Assembly (NCBI GenBank): GCA_030647435.1
Contig: JAUSJX010000134.1
Coordinates: 27,649 to 91,648 of the forward strand
Direction of reading: 5' to 3'
DNA from: Candidatus Rokuibacteriota bacterium
GTDB taxonomy: Bacteria; Methylomirabilota; Methylomirabilia; Rokubacteriales; CSP1-6
DNA: 64,000 bases
Below the pieces are notes generated by a model. It was given only the letters and a program-made list of their open reading frames with translations, did not search any database and had not been told where the DNA came from. The position numbers were made by a program, and so were the translations under genes. This document shows positions 19,098 to 27,286 of the stretch, piece after piece; position 1 is the stretch's first letter, and every line of letters begins with the position of its first letter.

Positions 19098-19847
19098 ATG
19101 CCCACCGTTGACCCTAGCTTCCGCTACGTGTGGCTCATATGGGCTAGTCTCTTTCTGCTGCCTTGGACTGCGCTGTTTGTCGCGTGGCCGGCGTTACGCC
19201 GGCCCATGCTCTGGGCCAGTGCGCTGACGGCACCGCTTGGTTTGACCGAGCCTTTGTTCGTGCCCGCGTACTGGAACCCGCCGAGCTTGTTCGATCTCGC
19301 GCATCGCACCGGCTTCGACATCGAAAGCCTCATTTTCTGCTTTGCCATTGGCGGGTTGGCTGCGGCGGGCTACCGGGTACTGGCGCCGGACTCGGAACAT
19401 GCTCTCGCGCCTCAAGCTCGCAACTCTCACCTACATCGCTGGCACCGCGCCGCGCTTGCGAGTCCGTTCTTCGTATTTGCTGTGTTGCTGATGCTGCCAT
19501 GGAACCCGATCTATCCGGGTATTGCGGCGCTGTTCGTAGCCGCATTGGCAAGCGGCCTGTGCAGACCCGATCTGTGGCGCAACACGCTCGCCGGTGGGCT
19601 GGTGTTTCTTGCGCTGTACGCGGTCTTCCTGCTCGGCTTGAAATCGCTGTGGCCTGGCTACATCGAGGCGGTGTGGAACCTCCGCGATCTGATCGCCTGG
19701 CGGCCTGCAGGGCTGCCGCTGGAGGAACTGCTTTTCGGCTTTGGCTTCGGCATGTATTGGAGCAGCGTTTACGAGCACGTCACATGGCGGCAACGCGATG
19801 CCTTGCGCCTCCAAGCCATCACTGCCAACGGGAAGTACGCAAGATGA
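19098..19847 (+). CDS. Lycopene-cyclase-domain membrane protein
   Basis: A 249-residue protein with about seven helices. Motifs LTEPLFVPAYWNPPSLFDL and GLPLEELLFGFGFGMYWSS resemble the lycopene cyclase domain of carotenoid biosynthesis, in which the PxE(E) motif is part of the active site. No phytoene synthase or desaturase is nearby, so carotenoid work is not established. Because of the frameshift upstream, the frame is open through from the epimerase gene; the real start is ATG 19098 after ggagggtgaaagcc. The two should not be annotated as one 1201-residue protein. Confidence 0.75.
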   Translation: MPTVDPSFRYVWLIWASLFLLPWTALFVAWPALRRPMLWASALTAPLGLTEPLFVPAYWNPPSLFDLAHRTGFDIESLIFCFAIGGLAAAGYRVLAPDSEHALAPQARNSHLHRWHRAALASPFFVFAVLLMLPWNPIYPGIAALFVAALASGLCRPDLWRNTLAGGLVFLALYAVFLLGLKSLWPGYIEAVWNLRDLIAWRPAGLPLEELLFGFGFGMYWSSVYEHVTWRQRDALRLQAITANGKYAR

Positions 19848-19916
19848 CTGAGGCTTTGTACGACAGCGCGGATGCGCCTAATGGAGGCGCGACGACAAAC
19901 CGGAAGGACAACAGTC

Positions 19917-20114
19917 ATGGCATGGATTACGGAAAACTGGTTCTGGGTGTTGATCTTCATTGCCTTTATCGCGATGCACATGTTCGGTCACGGCGGCCAC
20001 GGTGGTCATGGCGGTCATGGTAAAGGTGATCGTCAACGAAGCAGGGATGAAAGAGAACAAGACGAAGCGCAAGGTAGCGTCGTGAAGACGAGTACAGGCG
20101 GGCATCAGCACTGA
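19917..20114 (+). CDS. DUF2933-like small membrane protein with Gly-His repeats
   Basis: A 65-residue protein with one helix (WFWVLIFIAFIAMHMFG) followed directly by a GHGGHGGHGGHG tract and a charged tail ending in GGHQH. This layout is found in DUF2933-like proteins of metal islands. The His tract is a plausible divalent-metal or copper site on one face of the membrane. Start ATG 19917 is chosen over the upstream ATG because it begins directly at the helix. Followed by the second DUF5676 gene. Confidence 0.7.
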   Translation: MAWITENWFWVLIFIAFIAMHMFGHGGHGGHGGHGKGDRQRSRDEREQDEAQGSVVKTSTGGHQH

Positions 20115-20208
20115 AAGGCTGAGCTCAGTCGCATTCGGGAGTTGAAGGAAAGAACTGTCACCCGTGACATAGCACTGAACAACCGCGAAGCGTAAAGGAG
20201 GAAGAGCA

Positions 20209-20478
20209 ATGCTGAATATCAAAATCGTGAGCTGGTCGCTGGGAATCTTTACCGCCATCAGCTTCGTCCTGTGCGTCATCTACGGATTGATCGTGCCGAC
20301 GAGCTTACACATGGCTCCATTCTTGGAGATGGCTTTACCGGCTTTCAAGTGGCTGACCTTTGGGGGCTTCTGCCTGGGGTTGATTGAGAGCTTCCTCTAC
20401 GGCGTATACGCCGGACTCGTGTTCGTCCCCATCTACAACTTTCTCACCCGCCGGTGGGGTGTGCCGGCAAAGCAGTAG
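20209..20478 (+). CDS. DUF5676-family small membrane protein (copy 2)
   Basis: An 89-residue protein closely related to the one at 9925-10185: two helices and the shared motif PAFKWLTFGGFCLGLIESFLYG. AAAGGAGGAAGAGC precedes the ATG, an excellent ribosome-binding site. Both copies sit one or two genes away from DUF2933-type proteins, so a DUF2933/DUF5676 pair occurs twice in the island. Function unknown. Confidence 0.82.
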   Translation: MLNIKIVSWSLGIFTAISFVLCVIYGLIVPTSLHMAPFLEMALPAFKWLTFGGFCLGLIESFLYGVYAGLVFVPIYNFLTRRWGVPAKQ

Positions 20479-20558
20479 TTACACATCGGGCCGCCCATGA
20501 TGTGAGTTGGCTCGTGCGTGGTAGGGGACTCTATTAGGGCAAACGGAAGGGTTCTAGC

Positions 20559-21448
20559 GTGATCAGTAAACACCTGTTTGTGCTGCTCGCCTGTGTGTTC
20601 GTCGTCATGATCGGCCTGGGCATTACGATGCCGGTGCTTCCGTTCTACGTCGAGCGGCTCGCGCTGGCAGAGGGCGTATCGCGCCAGTCGGTGGTGAGAC
20701 ACGTCGGCTTGTTGACCGGCGTGTACGCGCTGGGGCAGCTCATCTTCGCGCCCGTGTGGGGGCGCTTGTCGGATCGAACGGGAAGAAGACCGCTCATCTT
20801 GGTCGGCATTGCGGGCTACGTGATCGCGCAGGTTCTTTTCGGTCTGGCCACATCGCTGTGGCTGCTCTACGCGGCGCGCATTCTCGGAGGCATGTTGTCC
20901 TCGGCAACACTGCCGGTCTCGGCAGCTTACGTTGCCGACATGACGACTGATGAGGAGCGCGGTCGAGGGATGGCGTGGTTGGGCAAGGCGGTGAGTCTCG
21001 GCTTCGTCGTCGGTCCGGCGCTCGGCGGAACATTGTCCCGCAGAGACCTGCATGTCACCGCGCGCTATGGGCACTTCCTGATTGATAGTGTCTCGGTCCC
21101 GTTCTTCGCGGCAGCCTTCTTGGGTCTGCTCACGCTTTTCGGGGCGATGCGGTGGCTGCCGGAGTCGCTGCCCGCACAGGCGCCGCGCGCCGCGGGCGAA
21201 GAGGCGGAGTCGGATTGGCGAAGGCTAGCGCGAAGTCTCGGCCCGCTCCTTGGTCTGGCGCTCGGCGTCCGAAATGCAGCCAACAGTCTCGGTCAGGCGA
21301 GCGGACCACTGTTGGGGGGCGCGTGTTCATTTGGCAGATGAACGCGCCGTACTTGCTGACCGGGGCATTGTTGGTCGCGGTCGCTTTGGTTATCGGGTGG
21401 AAGGCGATGGAAAGGCAGCGGCGAAAAATTGGGCAAGCCATTCGATAA
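20559..21448 (+). pseudogene. MFS transporter with internal deletion and frameshift
   Basis: The N-terminal six helices are normal for a drug:H+ antiporter of the TetA type: MIGLGITMPVLPFYVERL, GRLSDRTGRRPLIL as the loop 2-3 signature, and ARILGGMLSSATLPVSAAYVAD. After residue about 238 (SLGPLLGLALG) the sequence jumps to VRNAANSLGQASGPLLGG, which in relatives lies about 150 residues further on. A frameshift then follows near 21320; the C-terminus continues in another frame as VFIWQMNAPYLLTGALLVAVALVIGW to 21448. Helices 7-10 are therefore missing and the protein cannot be a working MFS carrier. The junction could be a deletion between short repeats or an assembly collapse. Confidence 0.75.
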
Positions 21449-21499
21449 ACCGATGAAGACCTTGGCGAAAACGTCGCCACGGCATGTTAGGAGAGGGCA

Positions 21500-23200
21500 A
21501 TGAAAGTGAGCCCGTTTGCGGGAAAGCCGGCCGAACCAGCGATGCTGGTCAACGTGCCCAAACTCGTCACAGCCTACTACACTGAAGTTCCCGATCCCGC
21601 CATGCCTGAGCAACGGGTAGTGTTCGGGACCTCAGGGCATCGCGGTTCCGCATTCGAAAAGGCTTTCAACGAATGGCATATCCTCGCCATCAGTCAGGCC
21701 ATTTACTTGTACCGAAAGGGACAGAGGATCGATGGCCCGCTGTTTCTCGGGATGGACACGCATGCGCTCTCCGTACCGGCTCTTGCCAGCGCGCTTGAGG
21801 TGCTGGCGGCCAACGGAGTGGAAGTCATGATCGCGAAGGATGACGAATATACTCCGACGCCCGCCGTTTCCCACGCGATTCTTACGTACAACCGCGGGCG
21901 CAAGACAGGACTCGCTGACGGTATCGTCATCACGCCCTCGCATAATCCGCCCCATAACGGCGGACTCAAGTACAACCCGCCAAACGGCGGACCGGCGGAA
22001 CGCGTCGTCACCAATTGGATCGAGGCGAAGGCAAACGAGTGTCTCGAGAGTGGCGTGACGGGTGTGAAAAGGATTCCCTTCGAGAAAGCTCTTCGCGCCT
22101 CCACGACGCACCGGCACGACTACGTCGGCACCTACACCAGCGATCTCGGCAACGTGGTCGACATGGAGGCCATTCGCGGCGCGGAGATCAGCCTGGGAGT
22201 GGATCCGCTCGGCGGGGCGGGGGTCCATTATTGGGGCCGGATTGCCGAGCGCTACGGGTTGAACCTCACCGTCGTCAACGAGGCCGTCGATCCGACTTTC
22301 CGGTTCATGACGGTTGATTGGGACGGCCAGATCCGCATGGACCCATCCTCGTCCTACACCATGAGGAAGTTAATCGGGCTGAAGGATCGGTTCGACATCG
22401 CCTTCGCCTGTGACACCGACCATGACCGGCACGGGATTGTCACCCGCGGCGCGGGTTTGCTTCCGCCCAATCACTACTTATCGGTCGCCGTCTACTACCT
22501 CTTCCAACACCGACCGAAGTGGCGCAAGGCGGCGGCGGTCGGCAAGACGGTGGTAAGCAGCGAGATGATTGATCGCGTCACCGCGAAGCTCGGCCGCAAG
22601 CTCTACGAGGTGCCTGTTGGCTTCAAGTGGTTCGTAGATGGTCTGCTCGACGGCTCGCTCGGCTTCGGCGGCGAGGAGAGCGCGGGTGCCTCGTTCTCAC
22701 GTCTGGATGGCACCGTCTGGACGACGGACAAGGATGGCATCGCCTCGGCTTTGCTCGCAGCAGAGATCACTGCGCGGATGGGTCGCGATCCTGGGGAGAT
22801 CTACCGGGAGCTTACGAGTGAGTTCGGCGAGCCTGCCTACGACCGCGTCGAGGCGCCGGCCACCCCGGAACAAAAGGAAATGCTGGAGAGACTCTCGCCG
22901 CAGCAGGTCCGGGTCACAGACCTGGCTGGCGAACAAATCCAGACCATCCTCAGCCACGCGCCGGGCAACGGCGCTCCCATCGGCGGGTTGAAGGTGATTG
23001 CCGAGAGCGGCTGGTTCGCTGCGCGTCCCTCAGGCACTGAGAACATTTACAAGATCTATGCGGAGAGCTTTCGCGGGCAGGATCATCTGCGCCGCATCCT
23101 TGATGGGGCGCAGACAATCGTCAACGACGCACTTGCGAAGGTAAAGCCGCCGGGCAACGGCTTGAGGAAAGAGCATGAGCGAACGGAAAAACGCACTTGA
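21500..23200 (+). CDS. pgm: Phosphoglucomutase
   Basis: A 566-residue alpha-D-phosphohexomutase interconverting glucose 1-phosphate and glucose 6-phosphate. Visible are FGTSGHRG near residue 42, the phosphoserine loop TPSHNPPHNGG, the Mg-binding loop DTDHDRHGI, the sugar-binding GGEESAGAS and the phosphate-binding RPSGTENIYKIY near the C-terminus. Length is that of the E. coli Pgm subgroup. AGGAGAGG lies before the ATG. The C-terminus overlaps the glycosidase start by 26 bases, suggesting one glucan-use operon. Confidence 0.95.
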   Translation: MKVSPFAGKPAEPAMLVNVPKLVTAYYTEVPDPAMPEQRVVFGTSGHRGSAFEKAFNEWHILAISQAIYLYRKGQRIDGPLFLGMDTHALSVPALASALEVLAANGVEVMIAKDDEYTPTPAVSHAILTYNRGRKTGLADGIVITPSHNPPHNGGLKYNPPNGGPAERVVTNWIEAKANECLESGVTGVKRIPFEKALRASTTHRHDYVGTYTSDLGNVVDMEAIRGAEISLGVDPLGGAGVHYWGRIAERYGLNLTVVNEAVDPTFRFMTVDWDGQIRMDPSSSYTMRKLIGLKDRFDIAFACDTDHDRHGIVTRGAGLLPPNHYLSVAVYYLFQHRPKWRKAAAVGKTVVSSEMIDRVTAKLGRKLYEVPVGFKWFVDGLLDGSLGFGGEESAGASFSRLDGTVWTTDKDGIASALLAAEITARMGRDPGEIYRELTSEFGEPAYDRVEAPATPEQKEMLERLSPQQVRVTDLAGEQIQTILSHAPGNGAPIGGLKVIAESGWFAARPSGTENIYKIYAESFRGQDHLRRILDGAQTIVNDALAKVKPPGNGLRKEHERTEKRT

Positions 23201-24578
23201 CGTCGCGCTGCCGCCGCACGCCGCCGCCGCCGTTACGACCGAGTTTACCTTGGAGCCGGCAAAGCCGGGTGAAACCATGAGCAGCAGGAAGCTAACCGTC
23301 GATGCCGAGCTGGAAAAGCTGCAGCGCGAAACATTCGGTTATTTCTTGCACGAGACGAATCCCGCCAACGGGCTGGTGATCGACAAGACAGCGCCGGATT
23401 GGCCGTCCAGCATTGCCGCTACCGGCCTAGGGTTAGCCTGCTACCCGGTAAGTGTCGAACGCGGATTCATGTCGCGGGCCGCGGCAGTGGAACGAACGCT
23501 TGCGACGCTGCGGTTTTTCTGGAACAGCCCGCAAGGCCCCGAACCCGACGCGACCGGCTTCCAGGGCTTTTATTATCATTTTCTTGACATGCAGACCGGA
23601 CGGCGCGCCTGGCAATGCGAACTGTCAACAGTAGACAGCGCGTTTCTGCTGGCGGGCGCGTTGACGGCGGGAATCTATTTTGACGCGGGTACGGCGGACG
23701 AGCAGGAAATCCGCATGCTTGCCGACGCGCTCTACCGGCGTGCAGATTGGCAGTGGGCGCAAGACGGCGCCGCAACGGTCACGCACGGCTGGAAGTCCGA
23801 AAGCGGATTTCTCAAGTACCGGTGGGAAGGCTACGACGAGGCGATGCTGTTGTATATCCTGGGGCTGGGCTCGCCGACGCATCCGCTGCCCGAGGAGAGC
23901 TACGCCGCGTGGGCTTCCACTTACCGGTGGGAGCACTGTTACGGACAAGAGTATCTTTACGCCGGCCCATTGTTCACGCACCAGCTCTCGCATGTCTGGA
24001 TCGACTTTCGCGGTATTCTGGACGCTTTCATGCGTGATAAAGGCATTGACTATTTCGAGAACAGCCGCCGCGCAACTTATGTGCAACAACAGTACGCGAT
24101 CAACAACCCACTCAGGTTCAAGGACTATGGGCCCCATTGCTTTGGAATTACCGCAAGCGAGGGCCCCGGCCCCGACACCATCAAAATAAACGGCATCGTT
24201 CGGCAGTTTTTCGATTACGTGGGGCGCGGCGTGCCGTACGGACCCGACGACGGCACCCTTGCACCGTGGGCGTTGGTGGCGTCGCTGCCGTTCGCACCCG
24301 AAATCGTGCTGCCCGCGCTCCACCATTGCATTCATCAGGCCAAGATGACCGAGTTCAACTCCTACGGCTTCAAAGCATCTTTCAATCCCTCCCACCCGGG
24401 AAACTCCGGCAATCCTTATGGTTGGTGGGTCTCACCGTGGCATTACGGGCTTAATCAAGGGCCGATCATTCTGATGATCGAGAATTATCGGACCGGATTG
24501 TTGTGGCAATTGATGCGAAACTGCCCATACATCGCCAGCGGCTTGCGTCGGGCGGGTTTTGGCGGAGGTTGGTTATGA
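23175..24578 (+). CDS. GH144-like glucoamylase-family protein
   Basis: A 467-residue protein of the Glycoamylase-type (alpha/alpha)6-barrel family, whose characterised members act on beta-1,2-glucans. Typical parts are LQRETFGYFLHETNP near the start, FQGFYYHFLDMQTGRR, YDEAMLLYILGLGSPTHPLP, FTHQLSHVWIDFRG and WVSPWHYGLNQGPIILMIENYRTG, here shortened as GLNQGPIILMIENYRTG. No signal peptide is visible, so a cytoplasmic role is likely. Start may be ATG 23175 or ATG 23278, the latter removing the poorly conserved first 34 residues. It overlaps pgm, so released glucose units may feed glycolysis. Confidence 0.85.
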   Translation: MSERKNALDVALPPHAAAAVTTEFTLEPAKPGETMSSRKLTVDAELEKLQRETFGYFLHETNPANGLVIDKTAPDWPSSIAATGLGLACYPVSVERGFMSRAAAVERTLATLRFFWNSPQGPEPDATGFQGFYYHFLDMQTGRRAWQCELSTVDSAFLLAGALTAGIYFDAGTADEQEIRMLADALYRRADWQWAQDGAATVTHGWKSESGFLKYRWEGYDEAMLLYILGLGSPTHPLPEESYAAWASTYRWEHCYGQEYLYAGPLFTHQLSHVWIDFRGILDAFMRDKGIDYFENSRRATYVQQQYAINNPLRFKDYGPHCFGITASEGPGPDTIKINGIVRQFFDYVGRGVPYGPDDGTLAPWALVASLPFAPEIVLPALHHCIHQAKMTEFNSYGFKASFNPSHPGNSGNPYGWWVSPWHYGLNQGPIILMIENYRTGLLWQLMRNCPYIASGLRRAGFGGGWL

Positions 24579-24976
24579 CCTCTGTCGAGGGTATGTCGTC
24601 ACACGTAAACCGGTGCCGACCCCCGCCTTCGTCCCGGTAAAGCGGGCAGTCTGTGACAAGGCCCCCCAAGGCCGCCGGGTCCGAGAATAGGCTTTATGTT
24701 ACTTACGCGGCATTCACGGTGTGCGAGTCGAGACGCAGTTCCTTTGGATGGTCGGTCGCGGCTTCTCCTCCCAGGCGCGCTTGCTGGGGCCGTGATAGAC
24801 GAGGGCCCTCATGGTTGGGGCGGTATGTGCGCCGGTCGCACGATTGCCGCACGCCGCAGACTCCTTGGGCCCCATTGGACCAAGGTCCAATGGGGCCCCG
24901 CCGGCGTTGGTGCTAACGTGGTATCCATGGGGCAGGTCAGTCGGACTGCGATTTCGCGCTTCAGGGAGGGAACGAA
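24579..24976 (+). other. Intergenic region of about 400 bp
   Basis: No convincing gene. It holds a perfect inverted repeat (24867-24898, listed separately) downstream of the glycosidase and precedes the small Trp/Gly/Met-rich membrane protein. Several short open frames here lack family features. Confidence 0.5.
24867..24898. repeat. Perfect 15-bp inverted repeat
   Basis: GGGCCCCATTGGACC and its exact reverse complement are separated by AA. It is too symmetrical for chance, but lacks a following T-run, so it is not a clear Rho-independent terminator. It could be an operator, a REP-type element or a processing site. Confidence 0.55.
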
Positions 24977-25156
24977 ATGATGCAAGGGTGGGGAATGCAA
25001 GGATGGGGGATGGGCGGTGGATTCGGGTGGGGCGGCGGGTTCGGCGGGATGCTCTTCATGGGCCTCGTCTCGGTGCTCGCCATTGTGGGGATCGTCTTCC
25101 TCGTCCGGTGGGCCTTGGAGCAGGGTGGGAGTGCGCGCAAGCCTCCCGCCGGGTGA
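24977..25156 (+). CDS. Small Trp/Gly/Met-rich membrane protein
   Basis: A 59-residue protein starting MMQGWGMQGWGMGGGFGW, followed by one helix (about 24-46) and a short basic tail. It resembles the SHOCT membrane protein at 9456-9791 but lacks the SHOCT domain. GGGAGGGAACGAA precedes the ATG. It lies just upstream of DUF302 copy 2, so it may belong to that module. Below usual ORF cut-offs. Confidence 0.65.
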   Translation: MMQGWGMQGWGMGGGFGWGGGFGGMLFMGLVSVLAIVGIVFLVRWALEQGGSARKPPAG

Positions 25157-25185
25157 GTCGGCGCGTGAATGCTGACGAGGCGGGG

Positions 25186-25569
25186 ATGCTCCATGTAGTG
25201 GATTCGATGAAACCGCTCGAGCGGCTGGTCGGCGATCTCGAGCAGGCGATCAGCCGGCACAAGTTTGGCGTGCTGGGCGTCCACGACCTACGGGCCAAGA
25301 TGGCCGAGAAAGGCGTGTCGTTTGCCCGGGAGTGCCGAGTCTTCGAGGTCTGCGACCCGCACCAAGCCAAGAAGGTGCTCGAAGCCAACCTCGAGATCTC
25401 GACCGCGCTGCCGTGCCGGATCTCGGTCTACGAGGAGGGCGGGAAGACCCGACTCGCCACGATCAAGCCCACAGCCCTGATCAGCCTCTACCCCAACCCC
25501 GAACTGAAGGGAGTCGCGCAGGAGGTGGAGACGACGCTGGTGCTGATCATGGACGAGGCGGCCCGATAG
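25186..25569 (+). CDS. DUF302-family protein (copy 2)
   Basis: A 127-residue protein colinear with copy 1 at 15282-15665: HKFGVLGVHDL, CRVFEVCDPHQAKKVLEAN and LPCRISVYEEG are conserved. The divergence between copies at protein level is moderate, clearly greater than for the downstream Met-rich genes. The ATG at 25186 matches the start of copy 1; upstream frames from GTG 25165 add unmatched residues. Confidence 0.87.
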   Translation: MLHVVDSMKPLERLVGDLEQAISRHKFGVLGVHDLRAKMAEKGVSFARECRVFEVCDPHQAKKVLEANLEISTALPCRISVYEEGGKTRLATIKPTALISLYPNPELKGVAQEVETTLVLIMDEAAR

Positions 25570-25666
25570 GAGCCCCGGCGGGTTGCGTTACTAGGTGAGG
25601 TGTAAGGGAGTTCGTGTGCCGTGCACCAGATGCTCTACCGCGGTTCCTATTCACGATTGGAGACAC

Positions 25667-25981
25667 ATGATGAGACGCCTGGGGAAGATCGTAGTGATGG
25701 TCATGCTCGTGGTCGCCGTGGCGACGATGGGCTACGCTCAAACGGGAGCGATGACTCCTGAGCAAATGAAGATGATGAGCGGTCAAATGAAGACGATGAG
25801 CGATCAGATGAAGAGCGGGAAGATGGCTGCCGATCAGATGAAGATGATGGCCGAGCATATGCAAATGATGGCCGATCGGATGAAGGATGGCCAGATGACT
25901 CCTGACCAGATGAAGATGATGAATGAACACATGAAGATGATGGACGACCATATGAAAGGCAAGATGAAGGGCAAGATGTAG
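25667..25981 (+). CDS. Met-rich secreted repeat protein (copy 2)
   Basis: A 104-residue protein with the same signal peptide core (VVAVATMGYAQ) and the same Met/Gln/Lys repeats as copy 1; only a handful of residues differ in the mature part. The upstream stretch ttcacgattggag is also shared with copy 1 (ttcacaattggag). Likely exported and Cu+-binding by composition; no experimental family. Confidence 0.8.
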   Translation: MMRRLGKIVVMVMLVVAVATMGYAQTGAMTPEQMKMMSGQMKTMSDQMKSGKMAADQMKMMAEHMQMMADRMKDGQMTPDQMKMMNEHMKMMDDHMKGKMKGKM

Positions 25982-26006
25982 GCGTTCGCTGAGACACACA
26001 TTCGGG

Positions 26007-26109
26007 CGGTCCCCCGAGGGGCGAGGCCACTTCGTCTCTTGGAGGACCGTTGAGTTTGGCATGCTCTCGACGCCTAGGAGGGAGTGTGGGAGGCTGACGT
26101 CTTGCGTCA
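26007..26109 (+). repeat. Structured 3' region, copy 2
   Basis: The counterpart of 16148-16254. Stem one pairs CGGTCC (26007-26012) with GGACCG (26044-26049); compared with copy 1 a C-G pair has become T-A. Stem two keeps TGACG (26095-26099) and CGTCA (26105-26109). Similarity continues to about 26135, into the start of the next gene. Confidence 0.55.
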
Positions 26110-26125
26110 CCGGCTGATTCCGAAC

Positions 26126-27187
26126 ATGGTCTCGGCGTTCTCCTCTGGCGCCGGTCTCGCCGTGCTGTCTGCTCTTCTCTTCGGGGCGAGCACGCCGCTC
26201 GCCAAGGTGCTCCTGCGGGACGTCGACCCGTGGATGCTAGCGGGATTGTTGTACGTCGGCTCAGGCCTCGGCTTGATCGTGGTGAGAACTGTTGTGGGAG
26301 TGCTCGGCTCCGGCCCGCGTAGCGAAGCCGCCATCCGAGGGAGCGGCTGGATGTGGTTGGCGCTGGCCATCCTTTCTGGCGGGATCATCGGGCCGGTTCT
26401 GCTCATGGTCGGCCTGGTTCATACCGCCGCCACGTCTGCCGCCCTCCTGCTGAACCTGGAGGGCGTACTTACCGCGCTTCTCGCTTGGTTCGTATTCCGA
26501 GAGAACTTCGATCGGCGGATCGCGCTGGGAATGGCGGCGATCGTCGCCGGCGGGTTTGTACTGGCTTGGGGCGGGCCCCTGGTCCTCAGTGCAGTTTTGG
26601 GTCCCGTCATGATCGCGGCTGCGTGCCTCGCGTGGGCCGTCGACAACAACCTGACCCGCAAGGTCTCTCAGGCGGATCCCGTCCAGATCGCGCTACTGAA
26701 GGGGTGTGTGGCCGGGGTGGTGAATGTTGCCATCGCATTCGGGCTTGGTTCAGCACTCCCACCCCTCGGGGTGCTAGGTGCCGCGGTGGTTGTAGGATTT
26801 GCCGGCTACGGTGTCAGCCTGGTGCTCTTTGTCGTTGCCCTTCGACACATCGGTACGGCTCGGACCGGGGCGTACTTCTCGCTGGCTCCATTCTTCGGGG
26901 GGCTGGTCGCCGTGCTGGTACTGCGCGAACCGGTGACAGTCCAGATCGTAGCGGCCGGCTCCCTCATGGCCCTCGGCGTCTGGCTCCATCTGACGGAGCG
27001 CCACGTGCACGAGCATGGGCACGAGGAGATGGCCCACGAGCATCGGCACGTGCACGACGAGCATCACCAGCACCGCCATGATGGCACCGAGCCATTGGGG
27101 GAGCCGCACTCGCACTGGCACGTGCACGCGCGACTGACGCATAGGCACGCGCACTTTCCCGACATCCATCACCGCCATGAGCATTGA
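26126..27187 (+). CDS. DMT/EamA-family transporter with His-rich C-terminal tail
   Basis: A 353-residue protein with ten helices in two EamA repeats (about 8-145 and 155-290); LFGASTPLAKVLL opens repeat one and ACLAWAVDNNLTRKVSQ repeat two. After the last helix comes a tail of about 60 residues with more than twenty His (HVHEHGHEEMAHEHRHVHD and HRHAHFPDIHHRHEH). Such tails occur in nickel, cobalt and zinc exporters. Together with its place in a metal island, this suggests metal export, although DMT proteins mostly carry small organic molecules. ATG 26126 is preferred to GTG 26084, which adds residues from the duplicated non-coding region. Confidence 0.85.
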   Translation: MVSAFSSGAGLAVLSALLFGASTPLAKVLLRDVDPWMLAGLLYVGSGLGLIVVRTVVGVLGSGPRSEAAIRGSGWMWLALAILSGGIIGPVLLMVGLVHTAATSAALLLNLEGVLTALLAWFVFRENFDRRIALGMAAIVAGGFVLAWGGPLVLSAVLGPVMIAAACLAWAVDNNLTRKVSQADPVQIALLKGCVAGVVNVAIAFGLGSALPPLGVLGAAVVVGFAGYGVSLVLFVVALRHIGTARTGAYFSLAPFFGGLVAVLVLREPVTVQIVAAGSLMALGVWLHLTERHVHEHGHEEMAHEHRHVHDEHHQHRHDGTEPLGEPHSHWHVHARLTHRHAHFPDIHHRHEH

Positions 27188-27286
27188 GGCTTTGCGAAGC
27201 GTCCGGCCGGACGAGGCTGGTGGCTGGATTGAACGTGGAGAGACCTGCCCGCCCGCAAAGGACTGCGAGCCCAGCCTACCCACCTC

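Noticed and set aside
27200..27213. Palindrome CGTCCGG-CCGGACG between the DMT transporter and hpnR.
   Set aside because: A 14-bp GC palindrome with no loop or T-run; too common in this base composition to call a terminator.
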